Assembly (NCBI GenBank): GCA_025356445.1
Contig: JANXSZ010000028.1
Span: 1-64,000, forward strand
Direction of reading: 5' to 3'
DNA from: Betaproteobacteria bacterium
Lineage (GTDB): Bacteria > Pseudomonadota > Gammaproteobacteria > Burkholderiales > Burkholderiaceae_C
DNA length: 64,000 nucleotides
The position numbers and the translations under genes are program-made. Below are positions 56,575 to 64,000 of the stretch, piece by piece. Numbering within the stretch: the first letter of the stretch is position 1; every line of letters begins with the position of its first letter. The notes under the pieces are model-generated. The model was not told the DNA's origin and made no database searches. It saw only the letters and a program-made list of their open reading frames with translations.

Positions 56575-57786
56575 ATGATGCTGATGACAACCCGTATGGC
56601 CCGTTGGGCCAGCCTGCTGGGGGTGAGTAGCCTGGCTTTGGCCGTTACCGCTTGTGGCGACAGCGGCCCCGCCGCCTTGCTCACCCTGGACGGCAATGCC
56701 CCTTTGGTCGTCGGCCACCGGGGTGCGCCAGGTTACTTGCCCGAAGAAACGCTGGAGGCCTACACGCTGGCCATCGAGCAGGGGGCCGATGTGATCGAAC
56801 CTGATTTGGTCTCGACCAAAGACGGTGTGCTGATCGCCCGCCACGACCCCAATCTGGACTACAGCACCAACGTCGGTACCAAAGCCGAATTTGCCAGCCG
56901 CAAGAAAACCATCACCGTGGATGGCGAAACGCAGACCGGCTGGTTCGCCAGTGATTTCACGCTGGCTGAAATCAAAACCCTGGGTGGCATCATGACCACC
57001 GACAGCACGCGTCCTCAGCAGTACAACGGGCTGTATAAAGTCATCACCTTCCAGGAGATCGTGGATTTGGCGATTACCAAATCGAAGGAAAAAGGCCGCA
57101 CGATTGCCGTCTACCCCGAGACCAAAAACCCCACCTACCACCGCGATTTGGGCCTGCCGCTGGAAGACAAACTGATCGCCATCATCAACGCCACCGGATG
57201 GAACAGCAAAACTGCGCCCATCTACGTGCAAAGCTTTGAGCCCAGCAGCCTGAAATACCTGCGCAGCAAAGGCCTGAACACACGCTTGATCCAGCTGATT
57301 GACGCCGACGACTACGACCTGAAAACCGGCAAGTTGACCTACGCTGCGCCGTATGACCGCCCTTACGACTGGTTCAAATCCGGTGACAAGCGCTTGTTCA
57401 GCGATATGGTGACCGTGGCTGGTTTGACCGAAATCAAAACCTACGCCGATGGCATTGGCCCCTGGAAGCCGTACATCGTGCCAGTGAAGTGGGAACTGAA
57501 CGCCGCCGGTGCTGCCATCGACAAAAACGGCGATGGCGCCACCAACCTGATGGACGCTGTGAGCCAAACGCCCACCACCCTGGTCGCTGACGCGCACAAG
57601 CTGGGTCTGCTGGTTCACCCCTACACCTTCCGCAACGAGAAAAAACGCCTGACGTTTGACATGGCGGGTGACCCGACAAACGAATACTTGCAGTTCTTCC
57701 GTATCGGCGTGGACGGCATGTTCTCTGACTTTCCAGACACCGCAGTGGCAGCCAAGGCCAAGTACCTGAAAGAAACCGGGCGCTAA
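56575..57786 (+). CDS. glycerophosphodiester phosphodiesterase lipoprotein
   Basis: A 403-residue GDPD enzyme hydrolysing deacylated phospholipids to an alcohol and glycerol-3-phosphate. The signal peptide ends in the lipobox AVTACGDSG (C27). Catalytic motifs are GHRGAPGYLPEETLEAY (H48, R49), IEPD (E75, D77) and ARHDP (H90). The length, with inserts in the TIM barrel, matches periplasmic GlpQ-type enzymes. To avoid confusion with the permease, no symbol is given. Its product could feed GlpD if transported. AGGAG precedes the ATG; an ATG 3 codons on is also possible. Confidence 0.93.
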   Translation: MMLMTTRMARWASLLGVSSLALAVTACGDSGPAALLTLDGNAPLVVGHRGAPGYLPEETLEAYTLAIEQGADVIEPDLVSTKDGVLIARHDPNLDYSTNVGTKAEFASRKKTITVDGETQTGWFASDFTLAEIKTLGGIMTTDSTRPQQYNGLYKVITFQEIVDLAITKSKEKGRTIAVYPETKNPTYHRDLGLPLEDKLIAIINATGWNSKTAPIYVQSFEPSSLKYLRSKGLNTRLIQLIDADDYDLKTGKLTYAAPYDRPYDWFKSGDKRLFSDMVTVAGLTEIKTYADGIGPWKPYIVPVKWELNAAGAAIDKNGDGATNLMDAVSQTPTTLVADAHKLGLLVHPYTFRNEKKRLTFDMAGDPTNEYLQFFRIGVDGMFSDFPDTAVAAKAKYLKETGR

Positions 57787-57799
57787 ACCGGCTGCGGGG

Positions 57800-58714
57800 T
57801 CATGGGGAGCACTGAGCGTACGCCATCCCGCGCAAATGCCCCAGCAGCAGCCCCGCCGCCTTCGACAACCCCGCCTCATCCCGGCAGCAAATCGCAAAGC
57901 GCCGCTGTGCCCACACATCGGTTAGAGGCATAACACGCAGACCATAGGCCGTAGCGAAGGGGGCCGCCACCTCTTCGGGCACCACGCTCAGCGCCAAGTT
58001 GGCCCGCACCACGCGCAGGGCAGCTTCAAAGTTGGAGACGCTCACGCGGGTCGTCATCACCCGGCCCAGCTTGGCGGCTTCGCGTTGCAGCATGACTTGC
58101 ACGGCGCTGGCAACGGGCAGGCTCACAAAGGCGTAGTCCAGGGTGTCAGCAAAACACAGCGCCTGCCGCTCGGCCAGCGGATGGTCGGTGTGGGTGACGA
58201 TGGCGAGGTGGTCGCTGCGGTAGGGGCTGGACTGCAAACCGCCCAAGCTTGAAGCATCCCAGCAAATCCCCAACGAGGCCGTGCCTTCGCGCACGCCACG
58301 CAACACATCGGGGCTGAGGCGTTCTTCGAGATCAACCTGAATGTCGAGGTGCGCCGGGTCGTGCAAAAACGCCGCCACGTCATCGGCCAACGACTCCGCC
58401 ATCACAGAAGCCGTCGCCAAAATCCGCACCTGCCCCCGCACTCCAGCCGCGTAAGCACCCATATCGCGGGCAATGCGCTCGGTGCTGGCGAGCATCTGCC
58501 GGGCATGCTCCAGCAGCGTCTCCCCAGCCGGGGTCGGCTCCACGCCGCGCCGTTTACGGATCAACAGCGGCGTGCCCACGGTGTGCTCCAGCTGAGCCAA
58601 ACGCTTACTGATGGCGGAACCCACGATGTTTTCTTGCGCTGCGGCTAAGGCGATGCTGCGCGTTTCGCAGACGCGAATGAAGAGGCGCAGGCTGGTGAGA
58701 TCGAGATCGCGCAT
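57800..58714 (-). CDS. LysR family transcriptional regulator
   Basis: A 304-residue LysR-type regulator starting MRDLDLTSLRLFIRVCETRS. The HTH runs to about residue 60 (NIVGSAISKRLAQLEHTVGT) and an effector-binding domain follows (RVSVSNFEAALRVVRANLAL). A GTG six codons upstream is an alternative start. It is divergent from the second lyase / CoA-transferase / Bug cassette across a 560-bp gap and is its likely regulator. It is not closely similar to the LysR at 7411, judged by eye. Confidence 0.9.
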   Translation of the reverse strand: MRDLDLTSLRLFIRVCETRSIALAAAQENIVGSAISKRLAQLEHTVGTPLLIRKRRGVEPTPAGETLLEHARQMLASTERIARDMGAYAAGVRGQVRILATASVMAESLADDVAAFLHDPAHLDIQVDLEERLSPDVLRGVREGTASLGICWDASSLGGLQSSPYRSDHLAIVTHTDHPLAERQALCFADTLDYAFVSLPVASAVQVMLQREAAKLGRVMTTRVSVSNFEAALRVVRANLALSVVPEEVAAPFATAYGLRVMPLTDVWAQRRFAICCRDEAGLSKAAGLLLGHLRGMAYAQCSP

Positions 58715-59275
58715 GGGGTGGTTTAAAAACACAACGGAGGCGGCCTTGGCTGTGCTCGATGGCGGGCAACTGGTGGCAAAGGTTCGAGGTAAGCTGCAAA
58801 GTGCAGCTCGACTAAGGGATTCAGCATCGATCTGTTAATGCTGACCATCACACAGAACTCTCCAGAACTCGAAACCGTGAGGCCCAACTTGGCCGCTCCT
58901 GCACCGCAGCCAAGAACTTCGGGAGTTCTCGCCGTGCCGCTTCACTGGGGCTGGCCGATTGCGGCACCGCAATTGCAACTTGGGAAACGAGTGCAGCAAC
59001 CAAAAAAGCGATGACAGTGCGGTTCATGTGCGGACACAGGAATGCGCGTGCCACGAAACAGCCACGCACCACTGACTTTTTGGGGATCGCGCTCGACGGC
59101 AGAGCAGGTAGACCAAGTATTCATGTTGTGACTGTATGTAGACCTCAAGGCTATCGATTTTAACGGCGCACGGCCATTGACGCGGAATGGCATTCACACA
59201 TCACATTCCCAACCGGCATGTTAACGCTTCCAAAACAGATTTGGTAAACCATTACGGAATACCTAAACTGCACTC
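58715..59275. other. 560-bp region with no confidently called gene
   Basis: This stretch lies between the divergent LysR and lyase genes. It should hold the LysR promoter and operator and the cassette promoter. One weak minus-strand reading frame (58848-59027) could encode a small exported protein. A GGTA...TACC inverted pair lies near 59243-59263, just before the cassette start. I found no tRNA, strong terminator or mobile-element end. Confidence 0.5.
58848..59027 (-). CDS. possible small exported protein
   Basis: A 59-residue frame starting MNRTVIAFLVAALVSQVAIA, which looks like a signal peptide with a cut before VPQSAS. The rest is SPSEAARRELPKFLAAVQER and a short tail. No ribosome-binding site is obvious and I know no homologue. 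It may be a chance frame or a decayed gene. Confidence 0.3.
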   Translation of the reverse strand: MNRTVIAFLVAALVSQVAIAVPQSASPSEAARRELPKFLAAVQERPSWASRFRVLESSV

Positions 59276-60256
59276 ATGCCCCACACATTCTCACACCCCC
59301 GCACCCTCCCATCCCACGCCATCGTGCGCGAAGTTGGCTTGCGCGATGGTCTGCAAAGCATCGCCACCGTGATGCCCACCGCTCAAAAAATCGAATGGAT
59401 CACCCACGCCTACGCAGCAGGGCAGCGGGAAATCGAGGTCGGCTCTTTTGTACCTGCCCGACTGCTGCCGCAATTGGCCGATACCGCTGAATTGCTGGCC
59501 TTTGCGCAGAAGCTGCCTGGCCTGCGGGCATCGGTGCTGGTGCCTAACCTCAAAGGCGCTGAGCGGGCGATTGAGTTAGGGGCTGATTTGATGATCGTTC
59601 CCCTCTCTGCCAGCCACGCACACAGCCTTGCCAACCTGCGCAAAACGCCGGACGAGGTGGTGGCGGAGGTGGCGCGCATTCGGGCGGCGCGTGACGCAGC
59701 AGGCAGCAAGACGCTGATTGAAGGCGGCGTGGGCACGGCTTTTGGCTGCACGCTGCAAGGTGAAGTCAAACCCGCCGAAGTGCTGCGGCTGATGCAGGCG
59801 TTGCTGGACGCTGGGGCTGATCGCGTCAGCATGGCCGACACCGTGGGCTATGCCAACCCGGGGCAAGTACATGACCTGTTTGCGCAAGCGCTGCACATCG
59901 CGGGTGAGCGCTTTTGGTGTGGCCATTTCCACGATACACGGGGCTTGGCGCTGGCCAACGTCTACGCGGCACTGACGGTGGGTGTGACGCGGTTTGACGC
60001 CTCGCTGGCAGGCATCGGCGGCTGCCCGCACGCCCCCGGTGCGAGCGGCAATGCAGCCACCGAAGACTTGGCCTTCATGCTCAGCAGCATGGGGCTGGAC
60101 ACAGGCATTGATTTGCCGCAACTGCTCGCCCTGCGTGCCCAGGTGGTGGGCTGGCTGGAAGGAGAAGCCACGCACGGTGCCTTGTGGCGAGCCGGTTTGC
60201 CCAAGACGTTCACACCCCAGCCACACCCGGCCATCTTCACCGCACACTCACGGTAA
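59276..60256 (+). CDS. hydroxymethylglutaryl-CoA lyase family enzyme
   Basis: A 326-residue DRE-TIM metallolyase. REVGLRDGLQS is the N-terminal catalytic Arg-Asp motif, GHFHDTRGLALANVYAAL supplies the metal-binding His pair, and AGIGGCPHAPGASGNAATED is the HMGL signature with the catalytic Cys. It is closer to canonical HMG-CoA lyase than its paralogue at 9616. It begins the second cassette, 7 bp before the CoA-transferase. Cleavage of HMG-CoA or a related 3-hydroxyacyl-CoA to acetyl-CoA (or pyruvate) plus a keto acid is expected; the exact substrate is undetermined. Confidence 0.92.
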   Translation: MPHTFSHPRTLPSHAIVREVGLRDGLQSIATVMPTAQKIEWITHAYAAGQREIEVGSFVPARLLPQLADTAELLAFAQKLPGLRASVLVPNLKGAERAIELGADLMIVPLSASHAHSLANLRKTPDEVVAEVARIRAARDAAGSKTLIEGGVGTAFGCTLQGEVKPAEVLRLMQALLDAGADRVSMADTVGYANPGQVHDLFAQALHIAGERFWCGHFHDTRGLALANVYAALTVGVTRFDASLAGIGGCPHAPGASGNAATEDLAFMLSSMGLDTGIDLPQLLALRAQVVGWLEGEATHGALWRAGLPKTFTPQPHPAIFTAHSR

Positions 60257-60263
60257 ATTCACC

Positions 60264-61439
60264 ATGAAAACAGAAGCACCTCACGCCCATCCCGTAAGCG
60301 ACAGCCCCGAAAAACATCTGCCCTTGCACGGGATTCGCGTGCTCGAATTCACCCACATGGTGATGGGCCCCACCTGCGGCATGATCCTGGCCGATCTGGG
60401 GGCCGAGGTCATCAAAATTGAGCCCCCCGGTGGCGACAAAACCCGCAACCTGCCGGGCCTGGGCATCGGGTTTTTCCGCAGCTTTAACCGCAATAAAAAG
60501 AGCGTGGTGCTGGACATCACCACGGCAGACGGTCAAGCCACGGCGAAGGCGCTGGTCGCCCAATCCGACGTGGTGCTGGAAAACTTCCGCCCTGGCCTGA
60601 TGAGCAAGCTGGGACTGGACTACGCCGCCCTGAAAGCGGAGAACCCCCAGCTCATCTATGTCACCCACAAAGGCTTTTTGCCCGGCCCGTATGAGAACCG
60701 TTTGGCGCTGGACGAGGTGGTGCAGATGATGGGCGGCCTCTCGTACATGACAGGCCCCGAAGGCCGCCCGCTGCGCGCGGGCACCTCGGTGAACGACATC
60801 ATGGGTGGCATGTTCGGCGCGATTGGCGTGCTGGCGGCACTGCGCGAGCGCGACAGCACAGGCCGGGGTCAGGAAATCCAGAGCGCCCTGTTTGAAAACT
60901 GTGTGTTCTTAAGCTCGCAGCACATGCAGCAGTTCATGATGACGAACGAGCCGCCGCCACCCATGCCCTCGCGCGTCTCCGCCTGGAGCGTGTACGACGT
61001 GTTCACGCTGGCCGAAGGCGAGCAGCTGTTCATCGGTGCCGTCAGCGACAAGCAGTGGTTCACCCTGTGCGACGTGCTGCAAAGCCCTGATTTGGCCAAC
61101 GACCCCACCCTGCAAACCAACGCCCAGCGGGTGGCCGTGCGCCCTGCGCTGTTGCAACGTCTGGGTGACATTCTGAAGCACCACCGTCCTGAAGACCTGT
61201 CGCCCAAGCTCGAAGCCGCTGGCATACCCTATGCGCCCATCATGCGGCCCGACCAGCTGGTGGACGACCCCCACCTCAAAGCCAGTGGTGGCTTGGTGCC
61301 CATGCAGACGGAGGATGGCGGCACGACCGAAGTGGTGCTGTTACCCCTGATGATGGACGGCCGCCGCCCCGGTGTGCGGATGCCGCTGGCAGCGGTAGGC
61401 GAACACACGGCTGAAGTGCTGGACGCGCTTGGCAGTTAG
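60264..61439 (+). CDS. CaiB/BaiF family CoA-transferase (class III)
   Basis: A 391-residue class III CoA-transferase. GIRVLEFTHMVMGPTCGMIL and GAEVIKIEPPGGDKTRNLPG form the first Rossmann part, and ENFRPGLMSKLGLDY the CoA-contacting segment. In place of the catalytic Asp region this protein reads SALFENCVF, again with Glu. The ATG at 60264, 7 bp after the lyase stop, is preferred over a long upstream extension lying inside the lyase gene. It probably loads CoA onto the substrate later split by the lyase. Confidence 0.92.
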   Translation: MKTEAPHAHPVSDSPEKHLPLHGIRVLEFTHMVMGPTCGMILADLGAEVIKIEPPGGDKTRNLPGLGIGFFRSFNRNKKSVVLDITTADGQATAKALVAQSDVVLENFRPGLMSKLGLDYAALKAENPQLIYVTHKGFLPGPYENRLALDEVVQMMGGLSYMTGPEGRPLRAGTSVNDIMGGMFGAIGVLAALRERDSTGRGQEIQSALFENCVFLSSQHMQQFMMTNEPPPPMPSRVSAWSVYDVFTLAEGEQLFIGAVSDKQWFTLCDVLQSPDLANDPTLQTNAQRVAVRPALLQRLGDILKHHRPEDLSPKLEAAGIPYAPIMRPDQLVDDPHLKASGGLVPMQTEDGGTTEVVLLPLMMDGRRPGVRMPLAAVGEHTAEVLDALGS

Positions 61440-61467
61440 CGGCAACATCAACGACGGAGACAACACC

Positions 61468-62463
61468 ATGAACACACTCAACCGTATCCACCGCCGCAGC
61501 GCTCTCGCCCTGCTCGCCAGCACCGCACTCCCCACCTGGGCCCAAACCAACGTGCCCACCAGCGTGCCCGACAAGCCGCTGCGCATCATCTTGCCCATCG
61601 GCGCCGGGTCGGGCGTGGACACCATTGCCCGTGCAGCCACCACCGCACTGATGAAAGCCCTGGGCGGGCAAGCCGTGGTGATTGAAAACCTGCCCGGTGC
61701 AGGCGGCATCACAGGCGGCTCCGCCTTGGTGAAAGCCGCGCCCGATGGCTTGACGATAGGCATGGTGTCGAACAACCACGTCATCAACCCCAGCGTTTAC
61801 AAAAAACTGCCCTATGACACCGTGGCCGATTTCACGCCGATCACCATCATGGGTGCGACACCGTTTGTGCTGGTGGTCAACCCGACCAAGGTGGCCGCGA
61901 AAAACGTGAAAGAGCTGATCGCCCTGCTCAAAGCCAAGCCCGATGGCTACAACTACGCCTCGTCCGGCAACGGCACGGTGATTCATCTGGCCGGTGAAAT
62001 GTTTGTCGATGAAGCGCAGGTGGTGATACGCCATATCCCCTACAAAAGCACTGGCGCGATGGTGACGGATTTGATCGGTGGACAGGTGGAACTCGGGGTA
62101 GTGGCCCTGCCTGCCGCCCAAGCACACCTCAAAAGCGGCGCACTGCGGGCCATTGGCCTGTGCGGCAAAACCCGTACCCCTGCCGCCCCCGACATTCCCA
62201 CCATCGCCGAACAAGGTCTGCCCAACTACGACATTGAAGGCTGGTTCGCGGTCTTGGGCCCGGCCAAACTGCCCCCCGAGCAGGTCAAGCGCCTCCACGA
62301 TGCGTTTGTGGTGGCGTTCACCTCCCCCGAGGTGAAAGAAACCATGGCCAAGCAAGGCAACGTCATCAACCCCAGCACACCCGAAGCGGCTGGCCTCTAT
62401 TTGCGCAGTGAAATGGCCCGCTATGCGGTATTGGCAAAAAAGGCGGGGATCGCTTTGGATTGA
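61468..62463 (+). CDS. Bug family tripartite tricarboxylate-type substrate-binding protein
   Basis: A 331-residue periplasmic receptor. The signal peptide carries a twin-Arg-like start (NRIHRRSALALLASTALPTW) with cleavage after AQ near residue 27. The mature protein shows LRIILPIGAGSGVDTIARAA, VVIENLPGAGGITGG, YASSGNGT and HIPYKSTGAMVTDLIGGQVE. The ATG at 61468 follows a GGAGA-containing leader 28 bp after the CoA-transferase stop. TctA/B channel genes are not nearby. It is the third gene of the second lyase cassette and probably binds its carboxylate substrate. Confidence 0.92.
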   Translation: MNTLNRIHRRSALALLASTALPTWAQTNVPTSVPDKPLRIILPIGAGSGVDTIARAATTALMKALGGQAVVIENLPGAGGITGGSALVKAAPDGLTIGMVSNNHVINPSVYKKLPYDTVADFTPITIMGATPFVLVVNPTKVAAKNVKELIALLKAKPDGYNYASSGNGTVIHLAGEMFVDEAQVVIRHIPYKSTGAMVTDLIGGQVELGVVALPAAQAHLKSGALRAIGLCGKTRTPAAPDIPTIAEQGLPNYDIEGWFAVLGPAKLPPEQVKRLHDAFVVAFTSPEVKETMAKQGNVINPSTPEAAGLYLRSEMARYAVLAKKAGIALD

Positions 62464-62613
62464 ATCTTGCGCCAGCCCTGCCCACAAGGCCGCAACTTGC
62501 AATAAACCTGCGCACCTTCCGCGAGATGATGGGCACCTGTTAGCGTGCAATGTTAATTTTGCGCATGTTTACACCAAGATCAACACCAACTACGCCCTAA
62601 AAGGAACACCACG

Positions 62614-63690
62614 ATGGCCGATTTATTTGACAACCCCATGGGCTTGATGGGCTTTGAATTCGTCGAATTCGCCTCGCCCGAGGCGGGCCTGCTGGAGCCG
62701 ATTTTCGAGCGCATGGGCTTCACGCTGGTGGCAAAACACCGCTCGAAAGACGTGGTGCTGTACCGACAGGGCGAGATCAATTTCATCGTCAACCGTGAAC
62801 CCAAAAGCGTGGCGGGCTATTTCGCCGCTGAACACGGCCCCAGCGCCTGCGGCATGGCGTTCCGGGTGAAGGATTCGCACCATGCCTACAAGCGTGCGCT
62901 GGAGCTGGGTGCGCAACCCATTGAACTCCACCCTGGCCCGATGGAGCTGAATTTGCCGGCCATCAAAGGCATTGGTGGCGCGCCGCTCTACCTGATTGAC
63001 CGCTATGAAGACGGCAAATCGATTTACGACATTGACTTTGACTTCATCGAAGGGGTTGACCGCCGACCCGTGGGCCACGGCCTGAAGCTCATCGACCACC
63101 TCACGCACAACGTCTACCGGGGTCGTATGGCGTTTTGGGCTGGGTTTTACGAAAAGCTGTTCAACTTCCGCGAAATTCGCTTCTTTGACATCAAGGGCGA
63201 GTACACCGGGCTGACCTCCAAAGCACTGACCGCACCAGACGGCAAAATCCGTATCCCGCTGAACGAAGAATCGCGCCAGGGCGGCGGGCAGATTGAAGAG
63301 TATTTGATGAAGTTCAACGGCGAAGGCATCCAGCACATCGCGCTGATTTGTGACGACCTGCTGGCCACGGTAGACAGCCTCGCGCTGGCCGGTGTGCCCC
63401 TGATGACGGCCCCAAGTGAAAGCTACTACGAGATGATCGAAGGCCGCCTGCCAGGCCATGGTCAACCCGTGGCAGAGCTGCAAACGCGCGGCATTTTGAT
63501 GGACGGCAGCACCGAGGGTGGCACGCCACGCCTGCTGCTGCAAATCTTCTCGCAAACCCAGCTTGGCCCCGTGTTCTTCGAATTTATCCAGCGCAAGGGT
63601 GACGAGGGCTTTGGCGAAGGCAACTTCAAAGCGCTGTTCGAGTCGCTGGAGCGGGATCAAATTCAGCGCGGCGCATTGGCAACCACGTAA
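62614..63690 (+). CDS. hppD: 4-hydroxyphenylpyruvate dioxygenase
   Basis: A 358-residue Fe(II) enzyme converting 4-hydroxyphenylpyruvate to homogentisate in tyrosine catabolism. Iron ligands line up with the Pseudomonas enzyme: H162 in [11 protein letters not shown]241 in [11 protein letters not shown] and E323 in [10 protein letters not shown]. Length and the two-domain VOC arrangement are normal. AAAGGAA precedes the ATG. The 150-bp gap after the Bug gene suggests its own promoter. With phhA at 14.7 kb it supplies two steps of the Phe to homogentisate route; hmgA and fahA are not in the window. Confidence 0.97.
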   Translation: MADLFDNPMGLMGFEFVEFASPEAGLLEPIFERMGFTLVAKHRSKDVVLYRQGEINFIVNREPKSVAGYFAAEHGPSACGMAFRVKDSHHAYKRALELGAQPIELHPGPMELNLPAIKGIGGAPLYLIDRYEDGKSIYDIDFDFIEGVDRRPVGHGLKLIDHLTHNVYRGRMAFWAGFYEKLFNFREIRFFDIKGEYTGLTSKALTAPDGKIRIPLNEESRQGGGQIEEYLMKFNGEGIQHIALICDDLLATVDSLALAGVPLMTAPSESYYEMIEGRLPGHGQPVAELQTRGILMDGSTEGGTPRLLLQIFSQTQLGPVFFEFIQRKGDEGFGEGNFKALFESLERDQIQRGALATT

Positions 63691-63776
63691 ATTAACCCGC
63701 AGAGCACAGGCGCAGGGAGAACCACCGAGCCACTGAATCACCGAGAATTCATGCAGATGACCTCTGCAAGGAACCC

Positions 63777-64000
63777 ATGATTTCAAGCTTACTTTCCCGT
63801 CCATCCCTGCACCACCCCCTGCGCCTGATCGCAACCACGGTCAGCCTGCTGAGCGCAGGCATAGGCCTGAGCCAGGTGCAAGCCGCTGAGCCGCCACCTC
63901 AGACCGTGACCTGTCCCGCCGCCTTGCCCGCCGACACCCGCTGCTACAACCACCCCGACAGCACTGGCGCGTTCATCCTGATGGCCATCCCGGCGCAGTG
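63777..64000 (+). CDS. exported protein, start only (3' end outside window)
   Basis: About 74 residues are visible. A basic N-region (SRPSLHHPLRLI) and hydrophobic core end near VQAAEPP, giving a signal peptide cut around residue 37. Two Cys follow in the mature part (TCPAALPADTRCYNHPDSTG), suggesting a disulfide. AAGGAA lies 4 bases before the ATG. The fold cannot be judged from this fragment. Confidence 0.65.
   Translation, partial: MISSLLSRPSLHHPLRLIATTVSLLSAGIGLSQVQAAEPPPQTVTCPAALPADTRCYNHPDSTGAFILMAIPAQ

Noticed and set aside
63691-63776. CACAGGCGCAGGGAGAACC / CACCGAG stretch as a mobile-element remnant
   Set aside because: It resembles short intergenic repeats seen in some proteobacteria, but a single degenerate copy in the window cannot support a repeat call.
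61276-63834. Two 400-residue antisense frames over the Bug and hppD genes
   Set aside because: Sense genes have signal peptide and iron-ligand evidence respectively; antisense products have no coherent motifs.

Overview
The window reads as chromosomal DNA of a betaproteobacterium of the Comamonadaceae (Burkholderiales; Rhodoferax/Polaromonas/Acidovorax-like). This is inferred from several traits: many Bug-type periplasmic binding proteins beside CoA-transferases, a PHA-granule regulatory-region protein, a DUF3422 protein, malate synthase G, and a betaproteobacterial spc-alpha ribosomal gene order. Protein-coding flanks are GC-rich; the ribosomal block is visibly more AT-rich. I saw no rRNA, CRISPR array, prophage or intact insertion sequence.

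Layout. 0-7.4 kb: a soluble lytic transglycosylase cut by the left edge; a two-gene peptidase operon (M14-like DUF2817 and M20 amidohydrolase) divergent from a molybdopterin oxidoreductase; a lipoprotein aminopeptidase overlapping a PHA-system gene. 7.4-12 kb: a LysR regulator and a tightly packed CoA-transferase / HMG-CoA-lyase-like / VOC / Bug cassette. 12-23.3 kb: lipid and aromatic metabolism, with acyl-CoA-binding protein, wax-ester synthase/DGAT, Lrp regulator divergent from phenylalanine hydroxylase, a lipase-GMC oxidoreductase-Tat subunit operon, an acyl-CoA ligase, an MBL-fold hydrolase and an unknown exported protein.

23.4-32.7 kb (minus strand): the spc and alpha ribosomal operons from rplN to rplQ, including secY, infA, rpmJ and rpoA, ending in an initiator tRNA and a terminator. 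The S10 operon is not upstream. The spc block starts at its own near-consensus promoter just after glpD. 32.7-43 kb: a complete glycerol uptake and catabolism locus, glpSTPQUV-glpD on the minus strand and glpR-glpK divergent, followed by a phytase-like secreted esterase and proC. 45-54 kb: a small Lys/His-rich exported peptide, DUF3422, malate synthase G, a two-component system in one operon with a di-haem cytochrome c peroxidase, and a flavin-dependent oxidoreductase.

54-64 kb: a recombination scar joining the 3' end of an iclR gene to the 3' end of a Bug gene, a chemoreceptor, a glycerophosphodiester phosphodiesterase lipoprotein, a LysR regulator, a second HMG-CoA-lyase / CoA-transferase / Bug cassette, 4-hydroxyphenylpyruvate dioxygenase, and the start of an exported protein cut by the right edge.

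How it fits together: the genes describe a heterotroph using glycerol (ABC import, GlpK, GlpD; GDPD may supply glycerol-3-phosphate), aromatic amino acids (PhhA then HPPD), fatty acids (FadD, ACBP) and organic acids through Bug/CoA-transferase modules. Glyoxylate enters central metabolism through malate synthase, and carbon is stored as PHA and probably neutral lipid. I did not find a clearly unprecedented multi-gene system. The most interesting items are the iclR/bug deletion scar, the peroxidase-two-component operon with a Pro-rich sensor, the complementary degeneracy of the two glycerol ABC ATPases, the duplicated HMGL/CoA-transferase/Bug cassettes, and an apparent ATA start at phhA.
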